A stretch of DNA of 64,000 nt. Source: Peribacillus simplex. Lineage in GTDB: Bacteria; Bacillota; Bacilli; Bacillales; DSM-1321. Location: the NCBI RefSeq assembly GCF_001578185.1, contig NZ_CP011008.1, positions 4,554,001 to 4,618,000 of the forward strand, read 5' to 3'. This document shows, in pieces, positions 35,448 to 45,136 of this stretch; positions within the stretch are counted from its first letter, which is position 1; each line of letters begins with the position of its first letter. Under the pieces are notes generated by a model that did no database searches, was not told the origin of the DNA, and was given only the letters and a program-made list of their open reading frames with translations. A program made the translations under genes and the position numbers.

Positions 35448-35687
35448 TTATGAAGAATATTGAAATTGAAAACGTACTGATTCATTTGGTTTTTCTTCTC
35501 TCTGTTTTTCAATGTATTTGGGAAGCTCATCTTGATTTAATCCTAGCAATACATCAACTCCCAACTTTTTTCTAGTGAGATCACTCGCTGTTTCTGCAAC
35601 ATTTTGCGAGGAAAATCCTGCAAATAAGAAAAGGGATTTTCCCTTTCCTGCTTGTTCACTTAAAAATGCGCGTTTGATAAAATTCAT
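35448..35687 (-). pseudogene. FtsX-like ABC permease fragment, 79 aa
   Basis: The N-terminus MNFIKRAFLSEQAGKGKSLF is the usual start of Bacillus FtsX/MacB-like ABC permeases. The following transmembrane stretch is shortened and the frame continues QNVAETASDLTRKKLGVDV, which in the full proteins is the beginning of the extracellular domain. It then ends at residue 79 of an expected 400 or more. In-frame internal loss plus truncation makes this a relic, although it still has a start codon. Confidence 0.6.
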
Positions 35688-35819
35688 TTTTATACCTCAC
35701 TTGATATAAGGACCAATCCGGATCTATATGGAGATAAAGAGGAGTGCATTTGGAGAGTTGCGATGTTTTTACCGAACGTTATAAAAGTTTTATTAAAAAA
35801 TAACTTCATTTGGAAATAA

Positions 35820-35870
35820 AAAAGACTATAGGCAAACACGACTTTCATCGAGGTTGTCTACAGTCTGTAG
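35820..35870 (-). terminator. Terminator of the secreted-nuclease operon
   Basis: Minus-strand stem AGACTGTAGACAA/TTTGCCTATAGTCT followed by T6. Confidence 0.8.
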
Positions 35871-35899
35871 TATAGCTTGCATTCAATATAAGAACCGAT

Positions 35900-38800
35900 C
35901 TAACTCGCTTTTTTCACATCCATGGATTCAGCGGCCCCCAAAATTTCGGACGCCCATTCAGGATGATCGATGAATGGATTGCGGTTATTCTGCCAGTCAT
36001 AAATTACATCATTTCGGTGGCTCTCGAAATCGTCGACTGGATCGAGATCATTCCATTTCAATAGTGTCGATAGCTTTCCATGAAGCGGCTTTGGATACGT
36101 ATTGACTGTATCGGACAATTCCAGATCCAACTCACCGTTTCCTTCATAACGGACGGCCATGTAAAATAGCATCCGGGCTATATCGCCTTTAACATGATCC
36201 GGCGGCTCCCATGAATCTGAATCAAACTTACATTCACAGCCACTATATGTTTGACCGCCCTCGTCAAAATCAAGGTGGCCCCGTTTACCATTCACTGTCA
36301 CATCAGCTGGGCGGAGGTGATGAAGGTCGGTCCCAGGGCCTTTGCTTGTTCCAAAATTACCGTGGGACTTGGCCCAAACATGTTCACGGTTCCATTGTCC
36401 GGCATTGCCTCCATTGGCGTTCTTCGAAATGGACTTTCCAGAGTAAAGCAAGATGACATTCTGTTTGTTATCCGGATCTTCATCCGTTTCTTTAAGGGCA
36501 TTCCACACTTGATCATAAGATAACATCGTATGACCCTTGATTATCGTGTGAAGAACCGATTTCAATTCCGTTCCGGTTTTTCCTGCCGCCGTTTCATAAT
36601 AAGCTTCAAGCGGCTTATCATTCGATACGGTCAGCGTGAAACGGGCAACCACTTCCGATTGCTGGTCCTCGGCCTTGACTGCGACAAGGTATGTTCCAGC
36701 TTCATTTGCAGGAAGGGTTAATGTCGGGCCGGTGACTGTACCGATCGTGGATGAAAAGGTCAGTTTATCTTCATCCGGATCTGAGAAGTGCTCACTCAAA
36801 TCGATAGTGACCTTGGAACCGGTTTTCACTTCAAGATTTTCCAGTTTTTTCGTTACGACGGGCGCATGATTTTCTTTAGGGTCGAAAGGAGAAGCAATTG
36901 CTTCCCCTTTTGAATCGAAAAACTTGATATTCTTAGTGTCGACACCTTCCGTTACAGACCATTTCTGAACATTTTCAGCGCCCCTGATTTCTTTTACATT
37001 GGCGTTATCAATGATGACTCCCTTCACCGCCATGCCTCCAAAATCAATGATTGCGCCTTCCTTATCCGGTTTGACAGCCACAGTTGCATTCTTCAGCCCA
37101 AGGCCTTTGAGTACAGCATAGGAACCTTTTAACCAGATACCTTCTTCGATGTTGGATGTTTCGTCAAGATCGATCAAAACACTAGGTGAAGCAATTGTAA
37201 GCCTTTTTGTTTTAACGTTTGTTAAATGATACGTTTTTTCCGGAGCAGCGGGTTCAACTCCCCCTGATTCAGTTAAAGCGGTTTGAATCAATACAGGGTC
37301 GTGATCGCTTGCCCTTCCATGCACTTCCATGAAGGATGAGTTAATATGGACAATATCGACTTTCGTGGCTGCCGCCATATTATTCGATACCAGGATATGG
37401 TCCAGTACTTGTGAATTGCCTTGATATGTGTATGAATAACGTTTTTCAAAAGGGACTTTCTCGATCATATTAGTTAAATCTTTACCCTTTAATGTTTTAA
37501 GCGGAGCTGAAAATTCATAATCATTAAAATCTCCAAGTAAGACGATATTCGCCTTGGCATCCTGTGACTTGATATCACTGACGAACCGATTGACGATGGA
37601 GGCAATTTGAAGCCTTTGCGTCTCACTTGAAAGGAAAGGAGGTTGGTTTCTCCCGAATAGTGGCTGATCGCCGCCCTTCGAATTAAAATGATTGGCCACC
37701 ACCACTACATTTTCCCCTTTAAATTCGAATTGAGCGGCCAAAGGCTTCCGACTCGAAGTGAAGGCAGGATCTGCAGGCTCGATTCGTCCAGGATTCAATG
37801 TAAGTTTTCCATCTTTGAAGGCAACGGATTGAGTCGCCGTTCCTTTCGTTCCCTCCGTTAATTTGACACGGTCGACATTGTATAAAAAGCCTACACGGAT
37901 ATTCCCGCCAGGTGCCCCGCCATCACGTTTATCTTCTGGAGCGATATCGATGAATTGATATTGCGGGCCGCCCAACTCTTTTATTTTGTCGGTCAATTTC
38001 TTGGCACTTTGAGCAGAATCCGTTGTCCCGCTATCTGTTGCACCATCATTATCTTGCATTTCCGTTACGCCGATGATATCGGGTTGTTTAAGGTTAGTAA
38101 TGATAGATGTTGCAATCGTCTCAACTTTCGAGTTAGCGGTTTGAGTGGAGAAATTCTCGATATTATAGGAAGCGATCGATAGTTTATCGAAATCCTTCTC
38201 AAGGGAAGTCACTTCCCGAACCGTTCCGCCATCCTTTAGCGCCGGCAGCTTATTTTTATCCGTCAATACCCTATAGTTGCTATATCCATAACTGATGACA
38301 CCCGTAACCGAGCCTTCAAAAGAATCACCAGTTTTCGCCACAAATGATTCATCATCAATATCGAGGGTTATTCTTTCAGGATTGAAATCCGTTTCCGTTA
38401 TTTTGACACCTCTAACTGCAGTGCTCGTTTCCATATTCCCTGGGATCACGACCAATTCACCATATTCTTGAGGAGCGACCACTTTCGGGTTATATACTTC
38501 TACGAGCATCCCTTCCAAACTCTCATAGAAATCAATGCCGTCTTCAGTCGGATTGAAGTCTGTCAATCTATCATCATCGATGTTCTCAGACGGCGGAATG
38601 ACATCTTTTCCAATGACGATCGGTTCTGGTATCGCTGCAGTGCCAAGCTTTTCAATAGTCGTATTGGTCAATTCAGTTGTTGGCAGATCCGTCGTTTTCA
38701 TTTCAGCGTATCCTTCGATATACCATTCGGCGACTTTACCTGCCACTTTGACATGATCGCCCGCTTTTAGGCCATGCGCTTTGTTGTACACAAGTATTCC

Positions 38801-40231
38801 CTCGGAAGTCGTTAAGTCCTTATCCGGGTTGGGATCTTGCATGTAAAAGTTATTCGCATCTTTTACATAAGTGACGACACCTTCCACACCTGAAACGAGT
38901 TGAGTTTCATAAGATGAAAAATGATTCATCCCCTGAATGTCACGAATCTTCACTTCAGTGGTTTTGTTAACGGTATAGGCAAATGTGAAAACTTCCGATG
39001 TCTTGTCGTTGATAGCGATTGCCTTGATGACCGTATCTTTCGTTAAAATGATAGGTTCTGTGTACACAGCACTTGAAGACGTCGGAGTGGATCCATCCAG
39101 CGTATAATGGATCTTCGCTTCTTCCCAACCCGAATCAAGTGATACTTTTGTATTTTCACTTACCGTACCAGGGAAAATATCCGTGTAAACTGCTGGCTTG
39201 TTCACCAGTTCATAATCTTCAAGACCACGTGGCTTCAGTTGATACGTGTCATTGAATTGCGATGATATTCCGGTTACGGAAATGACATCCCCTTCTTTAA
39301 AGCTCTTCAGGAAATCTTCATAATTCGACCCGTTCCGGTTATCATGGCGAACGATAACAGAGTTCCCTTTTGTATCTGCCGCCTTGAATTCGAATGTTCC
39401 ATATGTTCCCGATGCGGCCAATTCTGTAATGGTCGCTTTTTCAATGGTGACCAGCTCACCTTGTGTTTCCCCATTGACGCCAGCCGCGTCAATTTTTTGG
39501 ATTTCAGGAAGTTCATTCCCAGAAGAAACGACTTTAAGGGAAGTTGGTTGAATTTGTAATTCCTTATTATAAGCGGATACTTGTCCGATTAAACGAACCT
39601 TATCCCCTTGCTTTACATCCTCAGGCCATGAAGAACCATATACATATAGCCCAGCCGTTTCATCTTGAATATAAAAGCCTTTTCCTCCCCAATATCCAAG
39701 CCCTGTGGTGACCACCCCATCAACCTGCACAACATCTTCCGTATTCGTGCGGGCCTCGGCGATGGATTCCAGAACCTTCACATCAGGCTGTTCAGGAGGT
39801 GTTCCTCCATCAGTGATGATTGTGTAATCCGTTGCTGATTTCAGACCTGGTACTGAAAAATATTTTTCCAGCTTCCCCGTAATCGTCACCTGTGCTTTGA
39901 GTAAATCCGGATGTTCGACTAGATTCAAAGCCGTTCGGATATTTCCGGCTGGAAGCTGAACAGGCATGATTTTCTTTACATCCTTTTCATCCGGACTATC
40001 TTCAATACCTATATTCGTACCTTCAGTAAAAGGCGATGTATGTTGATAGCTTGTACCGCTTTTAGCAGTACCGACGATGTATCCCTTCACCGTTGCCGTT
40101 CCGCTGTTATTATTAATCGCTTCCGTTACCGTTATTGTCCCTTCCGCTTTTGCAGCGGCTGCATATGGCAAAACCGTTGATAGCACGATCAATATGGCAA
40201 AGAAAAGCTTGCATATCCCATTCTTCTTCAA
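35900..40231 (-). CDS. Giant secreted nuclease: OB folds + EEP nuclease + endonuclease I, 1443 aa
   Basis: A signal peptide (residues 1-29, ending AAAAKAEG) exports it. Domains in order: a DUF6359-like region (30-145), YhcR-type OB folds (about 150-335, VVQVDGVVTTGLGYWGGKGF), a chitobiase-type C-terminal Ig domain (about 355-424, KIHYTLDGSTPTSSSAVY), another OB fold, an endonuclease/exonuclease/phosphatase domain (about 685-985, ASYNIENFS, GVTEMQDNDG, NHFNSKG, LGDFND, SDHDP), a cadherin-like linker (1124-1197), and an endonuclease I domain (about 1210-1430, NREHVWAKSHG, DLHHLRPAD). Both nuclease active sites look complete. No LPXTG motif or SLH domain is visible. It follows the 5'-nucleotidase gene by 53 bases, so DNA or RNA would be cut and then dephosphorylated outside the cell. 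Confidence 0.93.
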   Translation of the reverse strand: MKKNGICKLFFAILIVLSTVLPYAAAAKAEGTITVTEAINNNSGTATVKGYIVGTAKSGTSYQHTSPFTEGTNIGIEDSPDEKDVKKIMPVQLPAGNIRTALNLVEHPDLLKAQVTITGKLEKYFSVPGLKSATDYTIITDGGTPPEQPDVKVLESIAEARTNTEDVVQVDGVVTTGLGYWGGKGFYIQDETAGLYVYGSSWPEDVKQGDKVRLIGQVSAYNKELQIQPTSLKVVSSGNELPEIQKIDAAGVNGETQGELVTIEKATITELAASGTYGTFEFKAADTKGNSVIVRHDNRNGSNYEDFLKSFKEGDVISVTGISSQFNDTYQLKPRGLEDYELVNKPAVYTDIFPGTVSENTKVSLDSGWEEAKIHYTLDGSTPTSSSAVYTEPIILTKDTVIKAIAINDKTSEVFTFAYTVNKTTEVKIRDIQGMNHFSSYETQLVSGVEGVVTYVKDANNFYMQDPNPDKDLTTSEGILVYNKAHGLKAGDHVKVAGKVAEWYIEGYAEMKTTDLPTTELTNTTIEKLGTAAIPEPIVIGKDVIPPSENIDDDRLTDFNPTEDGIDFYESLEGMLVEVYNPKVVAPQEYGELVVIPGNMETSTAVRGVKITETDFNPERITLDIDDESFVAKTGDSFEGSVTGVISYGYSNYRVLTDKNKLPALKDGGTVREVTSLEKDFDKLSIASYNIENFSTQTANSKVETIATSIITNLKQPDIIGVTEMQDNDGATDSGTTDSAQSAKKLTDKIKELGGPQYQFIDIAPEDKRDGGAPGGNIRVGFLYNVDRVKLTEGTKGTATQSVAFKDGKLTLNPGRIEPADPAFTSSRKPLAAQFEFKGENVVVVANHFNSKGGDQPLFGRNQPPFLSSETQRLQIASIVNRFVSDIKSQDAKANIVLLGDFNDYEFSAPLKTLKGKDLTNMIEKVPFEKRYSYTYQGNSQVLDHILVSNNMAAATKVDIVHINSSFMEVHGRASDHDPVLIQTALTESGGVEPAAPEKTYHLTNVKTKRLTIASPSVLIDLDETSNIEEGIWLKGSYAVLKGLGLKNATVAVKPDKEGAIIDFGGMAVKGVIIDNANVKEIRGAENVQKWSVTEGVDTKNIKFFDSKGEAIASPFDPKENHAPVVTKKLENLEVKTGSKVTIDLSEHFSDPDEDKLTFSSTIGTVTGPTLTLPANEAGTYLVAVKAEDQQSEVVARFTLTVSNDKPLEAYYETAAGKTGTELKSVLHTIIKGHTMLSYDQVWNALKETDEDPDNKQNVILLYSGKSISKNANGGNAGQWNREHVWAKSHGNFGTSKGPGTDLHHLRPADVTVNGKRGHLDFDEGGQTYSGCECKFDSDSWEPPDHVKGDIARMLFYMAVRYEGNGELDLELSDTVNTYPKPLHGKLSTLLKWNDLDPVDDFESHRNDVIYDWQNNRNPFIDHPEWASEILGAAESMDVKKAS

Positions 40232-40284
40232 GATCTCAACCCCTCCAACTTTTTACGTAGGTGCAGCAATCATTTGAACACCGC

Positions 40285-43095
40285 TTAAAAAATGGTTTCA
40301 CCTTTCACCGTGACACCGTTCATGCTCACGGTTTTACCGTTAAGCCCCGATAAATCCAAAATGCCTTCGACTGTAACATTTGAAAAGGTAAAGCTATCTG
40401 ATGGAGTTCCTGTTAATGTAAGATTCCCTTTAACCACTGCATTTTCCAATGAAGCGATATCCGTGATATCCACAACTACATTACCTTCATGATTTTTTGG
40501 CGCATCAGCCGTTCCGCCAAAGTCTTTAGCCAATACCAAAGTCGGGTCTGTAGAGTTTCCGGCCACATCTTTGATGCGTCCTTCAATGCTTGGATCGACA
40601 GTTTTCAGCCCGCTTACATAATCCCGTAGATTCTCCCAATCAGCGAGGCCGATATCCGTCACTCTTCCTTCTTCATAAGCCTTCTTGAAAACGGAGAATC
40701 CATCCCCGCCCTTAGCTGTAAATGCATTGGTCGCCACGACATATTCCTTCGTTGCATCCAATTCGGAATATGTTCCATCTTGTCCCAGGACTTCAACCTT
40801 TGTCACCCGATTGCCTGGTTCCTTCGAACTGTCGTAGCTGAATTTCATCCCTGATACATGCAGGAAGCCGCCATTTTCCTTAGGAGCGAGGCTTACACTA
40901 TGCTCTAATGCTTCATTGATTTCTGCACCCGTAAGCTTCATCGTTGCCAGCGTATTCCCAAACGGTAAAACGGTCAGGATTTCCCCTAAAGTGATCTCAC
41001 CTTGATCAATGCCAGCGCGGATGCCCCCGCCATTTTGGAAAGCAATGACCGCATCCTTATTAAATTCTTTTGCTTTTTTAAGCATTCCGTCCGTAATTAA
41101 ATTTCCCAGTTCCGTTTCATTTTTACGAACACTCGGTTTCGTTGCATCTCCTGCATCACGCGGGGTTTCCAATGCCTTCACAGCTGATGCACCAGTCTTC
41201 GTTTCCTTCAGCTCCTTAATCTTCGAGGAGTATGTTTCAAGAACTTTTGCCGCTTCGGCATCATCCTGTTTTTCAGAAAGCTTAATCAGCTGTCCGGCTT
41301 GTCCGACAATCTTGCCTTCCTTATCGAAATTCACATCGATCGTTCCTAAATAGTCGCTATATTGATACCCCTGAACGATGACAGTCGGCTCTTTCGTTTT
41401 CCCTTTATCATCCTTGTCAATAACAACGGGAGCGTCTAACTGCGTATGGCTATGTCCGCCCACAATCACATCGATGCCCTTGACCTTGGCAGCTAATGTT
41501 AAATCATTGTCATAAGCTGGATTGTCATCGTAACCAATATGGGATACGGCAACTATCTTATTAACCCCCATGCCTTTGAACGCCTTGACCGCTTTTTCGG
41601 CTTCTTTAAGATAGTTTTCAAATTCTATACTTCCAGGGCTTGAGATATCTTTCGTTTCTTCAGTTGTAAGCCCGAAGAAACCTACCTTTTGACCATCCAC
41701 TTGTTTTACGATTCCATTGTATATCTTCCCTTGCTCCGGCTTACTTGAAATCAAGTCCGAGAATAGTCCCTTAAATTTATCATCTTTGGAGAAGTCCACA
41801 TTCGAACTGACAAATGGGAACTGTGCCCCTTTAATGAAGTCTGCCAAAGCTTGATGCCCCTCAGCGCTTGATCCCAAATCAAACTCATGATTCCCGAATG
41901 TCATGACGTCGTATTTCATTAAATTCATGAAGCGAAGATCCGCTTGCCCTTTGAATTCATTAAAATAGAGTGTTCCCGAGAATACGTCACCAGCATCAAC
42001 CAAAATAGCTTGCGGCTTACTCTTACGCACTTCTTTAACAGCTGTCACCCTTTTGGCCACATTGTCCAAGTGGGCATGCGTGTCATTCGTATGCATCAAG
42101 GAAAGCGTGATTGCCTTCGCTGGATTTTTCAAAGCTTCTTCAGCAGCGGCAACTTTCTGATCCGCCAATGCTATTTTAGCTTGAAAATCCTTACGGTCAG
42201 ACTCCTTGATTCCATTTAAATTGATGGCAGCTTTCGCTTTTTTAGCTGCGTTTATCTGTTCTTTCGTTTTAAGTTCCCCATTGGCAAGAGCTACATAGGC
42301 ATTGACCCGTTTTGCCACTTCTTTTTTCTTTTCTGCATATACCGCATCATCATACTTGCCTTTCACTTCTTTCACATAAGCATGTATGGCTTTTCCGAGT
42401 TTGGATGTTTTGCTGACCTTTTTCAACTGCGAAGAAACGGTATTCATCCGCTTGTCTGCGGTTTTTAAATCACCTTTCGTCACCCAGTAAGCAACTTTTT
42501 CATAGTAGTACGGCACTTTCAGGTCACCGTTCAAAGCTGTTTTGGTCGATTTAGTGAATTTATCGTATAAAAGCTTTTCGATTTTCGCACCGTAAACCGT
42601 ATCTTTAATGGCTTTGTCTGTCTTTTTCACAGCTTTATCCAATGCATTGTATTGATCCCTGATATCATTTGATTTCTTGGCAATGATTGAATTCGTAAGG
42701 GCGTTAATCGATTTATCATTGGCAGCCTTTGCTTTTTCTGCCGCTTTATACCCTTTTACATATCCCTCTGAACGAGTGATGTACTTATCATAAGCTTCGA
42801 TTTCTTTGTATTTGGCATCTTTTTCTTTTTTGCTTAACATTGATTTTTTAATGGTAGAGTTGATGTCTTTTTTTGCTTGTTTTGCTGACTTGATTTGTCT
42901 CTCAACAGTGGACACGGAAGCGAGTTTAGAAGAGTAGAAATAGGTGTCGAATGGTTTTTTGATAGTGGCCTTTGCCGTTTTGATTTTACTATTCAGGCTA
43001 GTGGCAGCATCTGATGGTGCAGGTGCTACTGCTACGATCGTTGTCGCAGCCATTATGGTAGCTGTTGCAATTTTTACGATTTTCTTTTTCCCCAT
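40285..43095 (-). CDS. Secreted 5'-nucleotidase / cyclic-phosphodiesterase family enzyme, 936 aa
   Basis: Start placed at the ATG at 43095, since GGGGGGATTAACTATA precedes it; a longer frame to 43152 lacks such a signal. After a signal peptide (ending SDAAT) come about 300 residues of lysine-rich helical repeats resembling the wall-binding part of S-layer proteins (SbsC type). The metallophosphatase domain follows (LMHTNDTHAHLDN about 335, VDAGDVFSG, FGNHEFDLG about 400, GGHSHTQLD about 547), then the 5'-nucleotidase C-terminal domain (FQNGGGIRAGI, LPFGNTL). The last 60 residues form a short repeat module similar in style to part of the neighbouring nuclease. Probably held at the cell wall by the helical repeats. 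Confidence 0.92.
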   Translation of the reverse strand: MGKKKIVKIATATIMAATTIVAVAPAPSDAATSLNSKIKTAKATIKKPFDTYFYSSKLASVSTVERQIKSAKQAKKDINSTIKKSMLSKKEKDAKYKEIEAYDKYITRSEGYVKGYKAAEKAKAANDKSINALTNSIIAKKSNDIRDQYNALDKAVKKTDKAIKDTVYGAKIEKLLYDKFTKSTKTALNGDLKVPYYYEKVAYWVTKGDLKTADKRMNTVSSQLKKVSKTSKLGKAIHAYVKEVKGKYDDAVYAEKKKEVAKRVNAYVALANGELKTKEQINAAKKAKAAINLNGIKESDRKDFQAKIALADQKVAAAEEALKNPAKAITLSLMHTNDTHAHLDNVAKRVTAVKEVRKSKPQAILVDAGDVFSGTLYFNEFKGQADLRFMNLMKYDVMTFGNHEFDLGSSAEGHQALADFIKGAQFPFVSSNVDFSKDDKFKGLFSDLISSKPEQGKIYNGIVKQVDGQKVGFFGLTTEETKDISSPGSIEFENYLKEAEKAVKAFKGMGVNKIVAVSHIGYDDNPAYDNDLTLAAKVKGIDVIVGGHSHTQLDAPVVIDKDDKGKTKEPTVIVQGYQYSDYLGTIDVNFDKEGKIVGQAGQLIKLSEKQDDAEAAKVLETYSSKIKELKETKTGASAVKALETPRDAGDATKPSVRKNETELGNLITDGMLKKAKEFNKDAVIAFQNGGGIRAGIDQGEITLGEILTVLPFGNTLATMKLTGAEINEALEHSVSLAPKENGGFLHVSGMKFSYDSSKEPGNRVTKVEVLGQDGTYSELDATKEYVVATNAFTAKGGDGFSVFKKAYEEGRVTDIGLADWENLRDYVSGLKTVDPSIEGRIKDVAGNSTDPTLVLAKDFGGTADAPKNHEGNVVVDITDIASLENAVVKGNLTLTGTPSDSFTFSNVTVEGILDLSGLNGKTVSMNGVTVKGETIF

Positions 43096-43549
43096 TATAG
43101 TTAATCCCCCCATATGTTCTATACTGATATAACATATTGCTAACATACCCATAGAGTTGACATACTTTTCAAAAAATTGAATCTAGATAAATTTAATTAC
43201 TTATACACAAATCCCCCTACTTTTTTCCTCTAAAGATCCGTGTATATCCTATATTACAACAAAAAAATCCAATTTTAAAACAAATTTACAATCTAAAGTG
43301 GAATTTTAACAGAATATTATCATTATAATCGCCCCAAAATACCCATTACCTTAAAGATGATATACCAATAAAATTATTAAGTAGTAAAATAGTACCACTA
43401 CTTATTAAAACCGACTTTGGTCTTTATACCTAAATTTGCAATTGACCAAAAAAGGAGAGTATCACTTTGTTAGCTCTGGTTATTTGCAGTAGTATTATTT
43501 GATCGTTAAACCGACTTTACTAAAGGAAAAGTAGATATCATAATCAAAA
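43096..43549. other. Gene-free stretch upstream of the nucleotidase operon
   Basis: AT-rich. I looked for PhoP boxes (TTAACA-type direct repeats) and see only loose matches on the minus strand, so phosphate control is not supported by sequence. Confidence 0.45.
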
Positions 43550-43581
43550 CCAAAAGCTGACTTATATTATCCAAGCAGCTT
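43550..43581 (-). terminator. Possible terminator overlapping the MocR gene end
   Basis: AAAGCTG/CAGCTTT arms around the stop codon, then TGGTTTTG on the minus strand. Weak T run. Confidence 0.4.
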
Positions 43582-44953
43582 TCAGTTTTTTTATGCCCTC
43601 TTGTATGTTGTCTACGGAAACACCTGCGAATCCAATTAAGACTGTGGTTGTCGGCGGTTGTCTTTTATAAAAAAGAGAGGCCGGATAAATTTTCACGCCA
43701 TGCTCTTTTGCTTTCTCAATGAGCTCTTTTTCACTAAATGGTGAGTAAACGTCAAGCAAGATATGCAGCCCCGAGTTTCCTCCCCGAATCTTCACTTGTC
43801 CTCCTAATTCGCTTTGTAGGGTCTCTAATAAAATGGCTCTTTTTTTTTGGTACAGCTTTCTCATTCGGTTGATGTGTTTTTGCCATTCGCCCTTTTTTAT
43901 AAATTCAGTAAGCGTCAGTTGATTGTGAGAGGACACCGTTTGCTTATATAAGGAAGTGATTTCACTGCCTTTTTCTAAAAGAGGTAACGGAAGAATCATA
44001 TAGCTGATACGCATTGAAGGTAAAAGAGATTTAGAGAAAGTGCCCATATAAATGACACGGTCATGCTGGTCAAGACCTTGCAAGGAGGGGATCGGCTGTC
44101 CGCTGTATCTGAATTCGCCGTCATAATCGTCCTCGATGACAAATGATTGATTTTCTGCCGCCCATTTAAGCAGCTGCATTCTTCTGTTAATCGTCATAAT
44201 TGTTCCGAGTGGAAATTGATGAGATGGCGTTACATACACAAGGCTCGGCTTCTCTTTTCGGATTTCCTGGATACAGATTCCTTCATCATCGACAGGTATG
44301 GGAAGAATCTTCATATGATTGACTTCAAAAATCTTTCTCGTTCTCGGAAAACCCGGATCTTCATACCCTATGGAAATATTCGGGCCGAAGACTTGGCACA
44401 AGATCTGCATCAGAACAGGGTTCCCAGCCCCTAAGATGACCTGTTCAGGTTGACAATTGACGCCGCGCGATTGATACAAGTATTCTGCAATGAGTGTTCT
44501 CAGCTCAAGTTCTCCTAAAACATTCCCTGGCCGATAAAGCTGTTGACCATATTGATCTAAACTACTGACCATGCTTTTTCGCCAAGCGGAAAAAGGGAAG
44601 TGGGCAGAATCCACATTGCCATAATGAAAATCAATCGATTGTTCATTCTCTTCTGTTTTTGGCTTAATGGATGAGGTGCCTGGCATTTTAACAAGGACAA
44701 AATCAGAATCATTATAATCAGCAAACCAGCCGCTTCTCGGCTTGCTCACAATATAGCCTTCAGCAGCAAGCTGTTCGTAAGCCCGTTCTACAGTCGTTTG
44801 GCTAATTGAAAGCTGAGTGGCTAGCAACCTTTTTGAAGGGAGTTTCCTTCCTTTTTGAATACGGCCCTCATGCATATTTTTTTTAAAGAGCTGATAGAGC
44901 TGTTGATAAAGGGGAATGTCTAGATTTCGATTTAAAAAAAACGTGATATCCAT
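43562..44953 (-). CDS. MocR/PdxR-family regulator (GntR wHTH fused to aminotransferase fold)
   Basis: 463 aa. Residues 1-75 form a GntR winged helix (IPLYQQLYQLFKKNM, KGRKLPSKRLLATQLSISQTTVERAYEQLAAEGYI). The rest is an aspartate-aminotransferase-like domain that binds pyridoxal phosphate: EDDYDGEFRY and the lysine loop GTFSKSLLPSMRISYMI. Members control vitamin B6, GABA or transport genes. It is transcribed away from the EamA gene with about 180 bases between them, which usually means it controls that gene. A direct repeat at 45015-45039 is a candidate site. Confidence 0.93.
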   Translation of the reverse strand: MDITFFLNRNLDIPLYQQLYQLFKKNMHEGRIQKGRKLPSKRLLATQLSISQTTVERAYEQLAAEGYIVSKPRSGWFADYNDSDFVLVKMPGTSSIKPKTEENEQSIDFHYGNVDSAHFPFSAWRKSMVSSLDQYGQQLYRPGNVLGELELRTLIAEYLYQSRGVNCQPEQVILGAGNPVLMQILCQVFGPNISIGYEDPGFPRTRKIFEVNHMKILPIPVDDEGICIQEIRKEKPSLVYVTPSHQFPLGTIMTINRRMQLLKWAAENQSFVIEDDYDGEFRYSGQPIPSLQGLDQHDRVIYMGTFSKSLLPSMRISYMILPLPLLEKGSEITSLYKQTVSSHNQLTLTEFIKKGEWQKHINRMRKLYQKKRAILLETLQSELGGQVKIRGGNSGLHILLDVYSPFSEKELIEKAKEHGVKIYPASLFYKRQPPTTTVLIGFAGVSVDNIQEGIKKLKAAWII

Positions 44954-45014
44954 TTATAAGATTCCCCCTAACTGGCATGGTTTTATTTAAGGAAACTGGC
45001 TGTTTATTAAAGGT

Positions 45015-45039
45015 CAATGTAAGTTTATAGTCATTGTAA
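45015..45039. promoter_or_regulatory. Direct repeat, candidate MocR operator
   Basis: CAATGTAA and CATTGTAA, starts 17 bases apart, in the divergent intergenic region. MocR proteins often bind direct repeats. Confidence 0.4.
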
Positions 45040-45136
45040 TCCATTATAAAGGGTTAATAAGAGGATCTAGATAAAAAATTGATTTAGTCATTTAAAGTAG
45101 TTTAATCAAGAAGAAACATGATTTGGAGTGATTGTA

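Noticed and set aside
40285..43152. Longer start of the nucleotidase at 43152
   Set aside because: The extra 19 residues contain the ribosome binding site of the inner ATG and precede the signal peptide in an unnatural way.
43096..43400. PhoP boxes upstream of the nucleotidase-nuclease operon
   Set aside because: Only isolated TTAAAA-like hexamers without the regular 11-base spacing.
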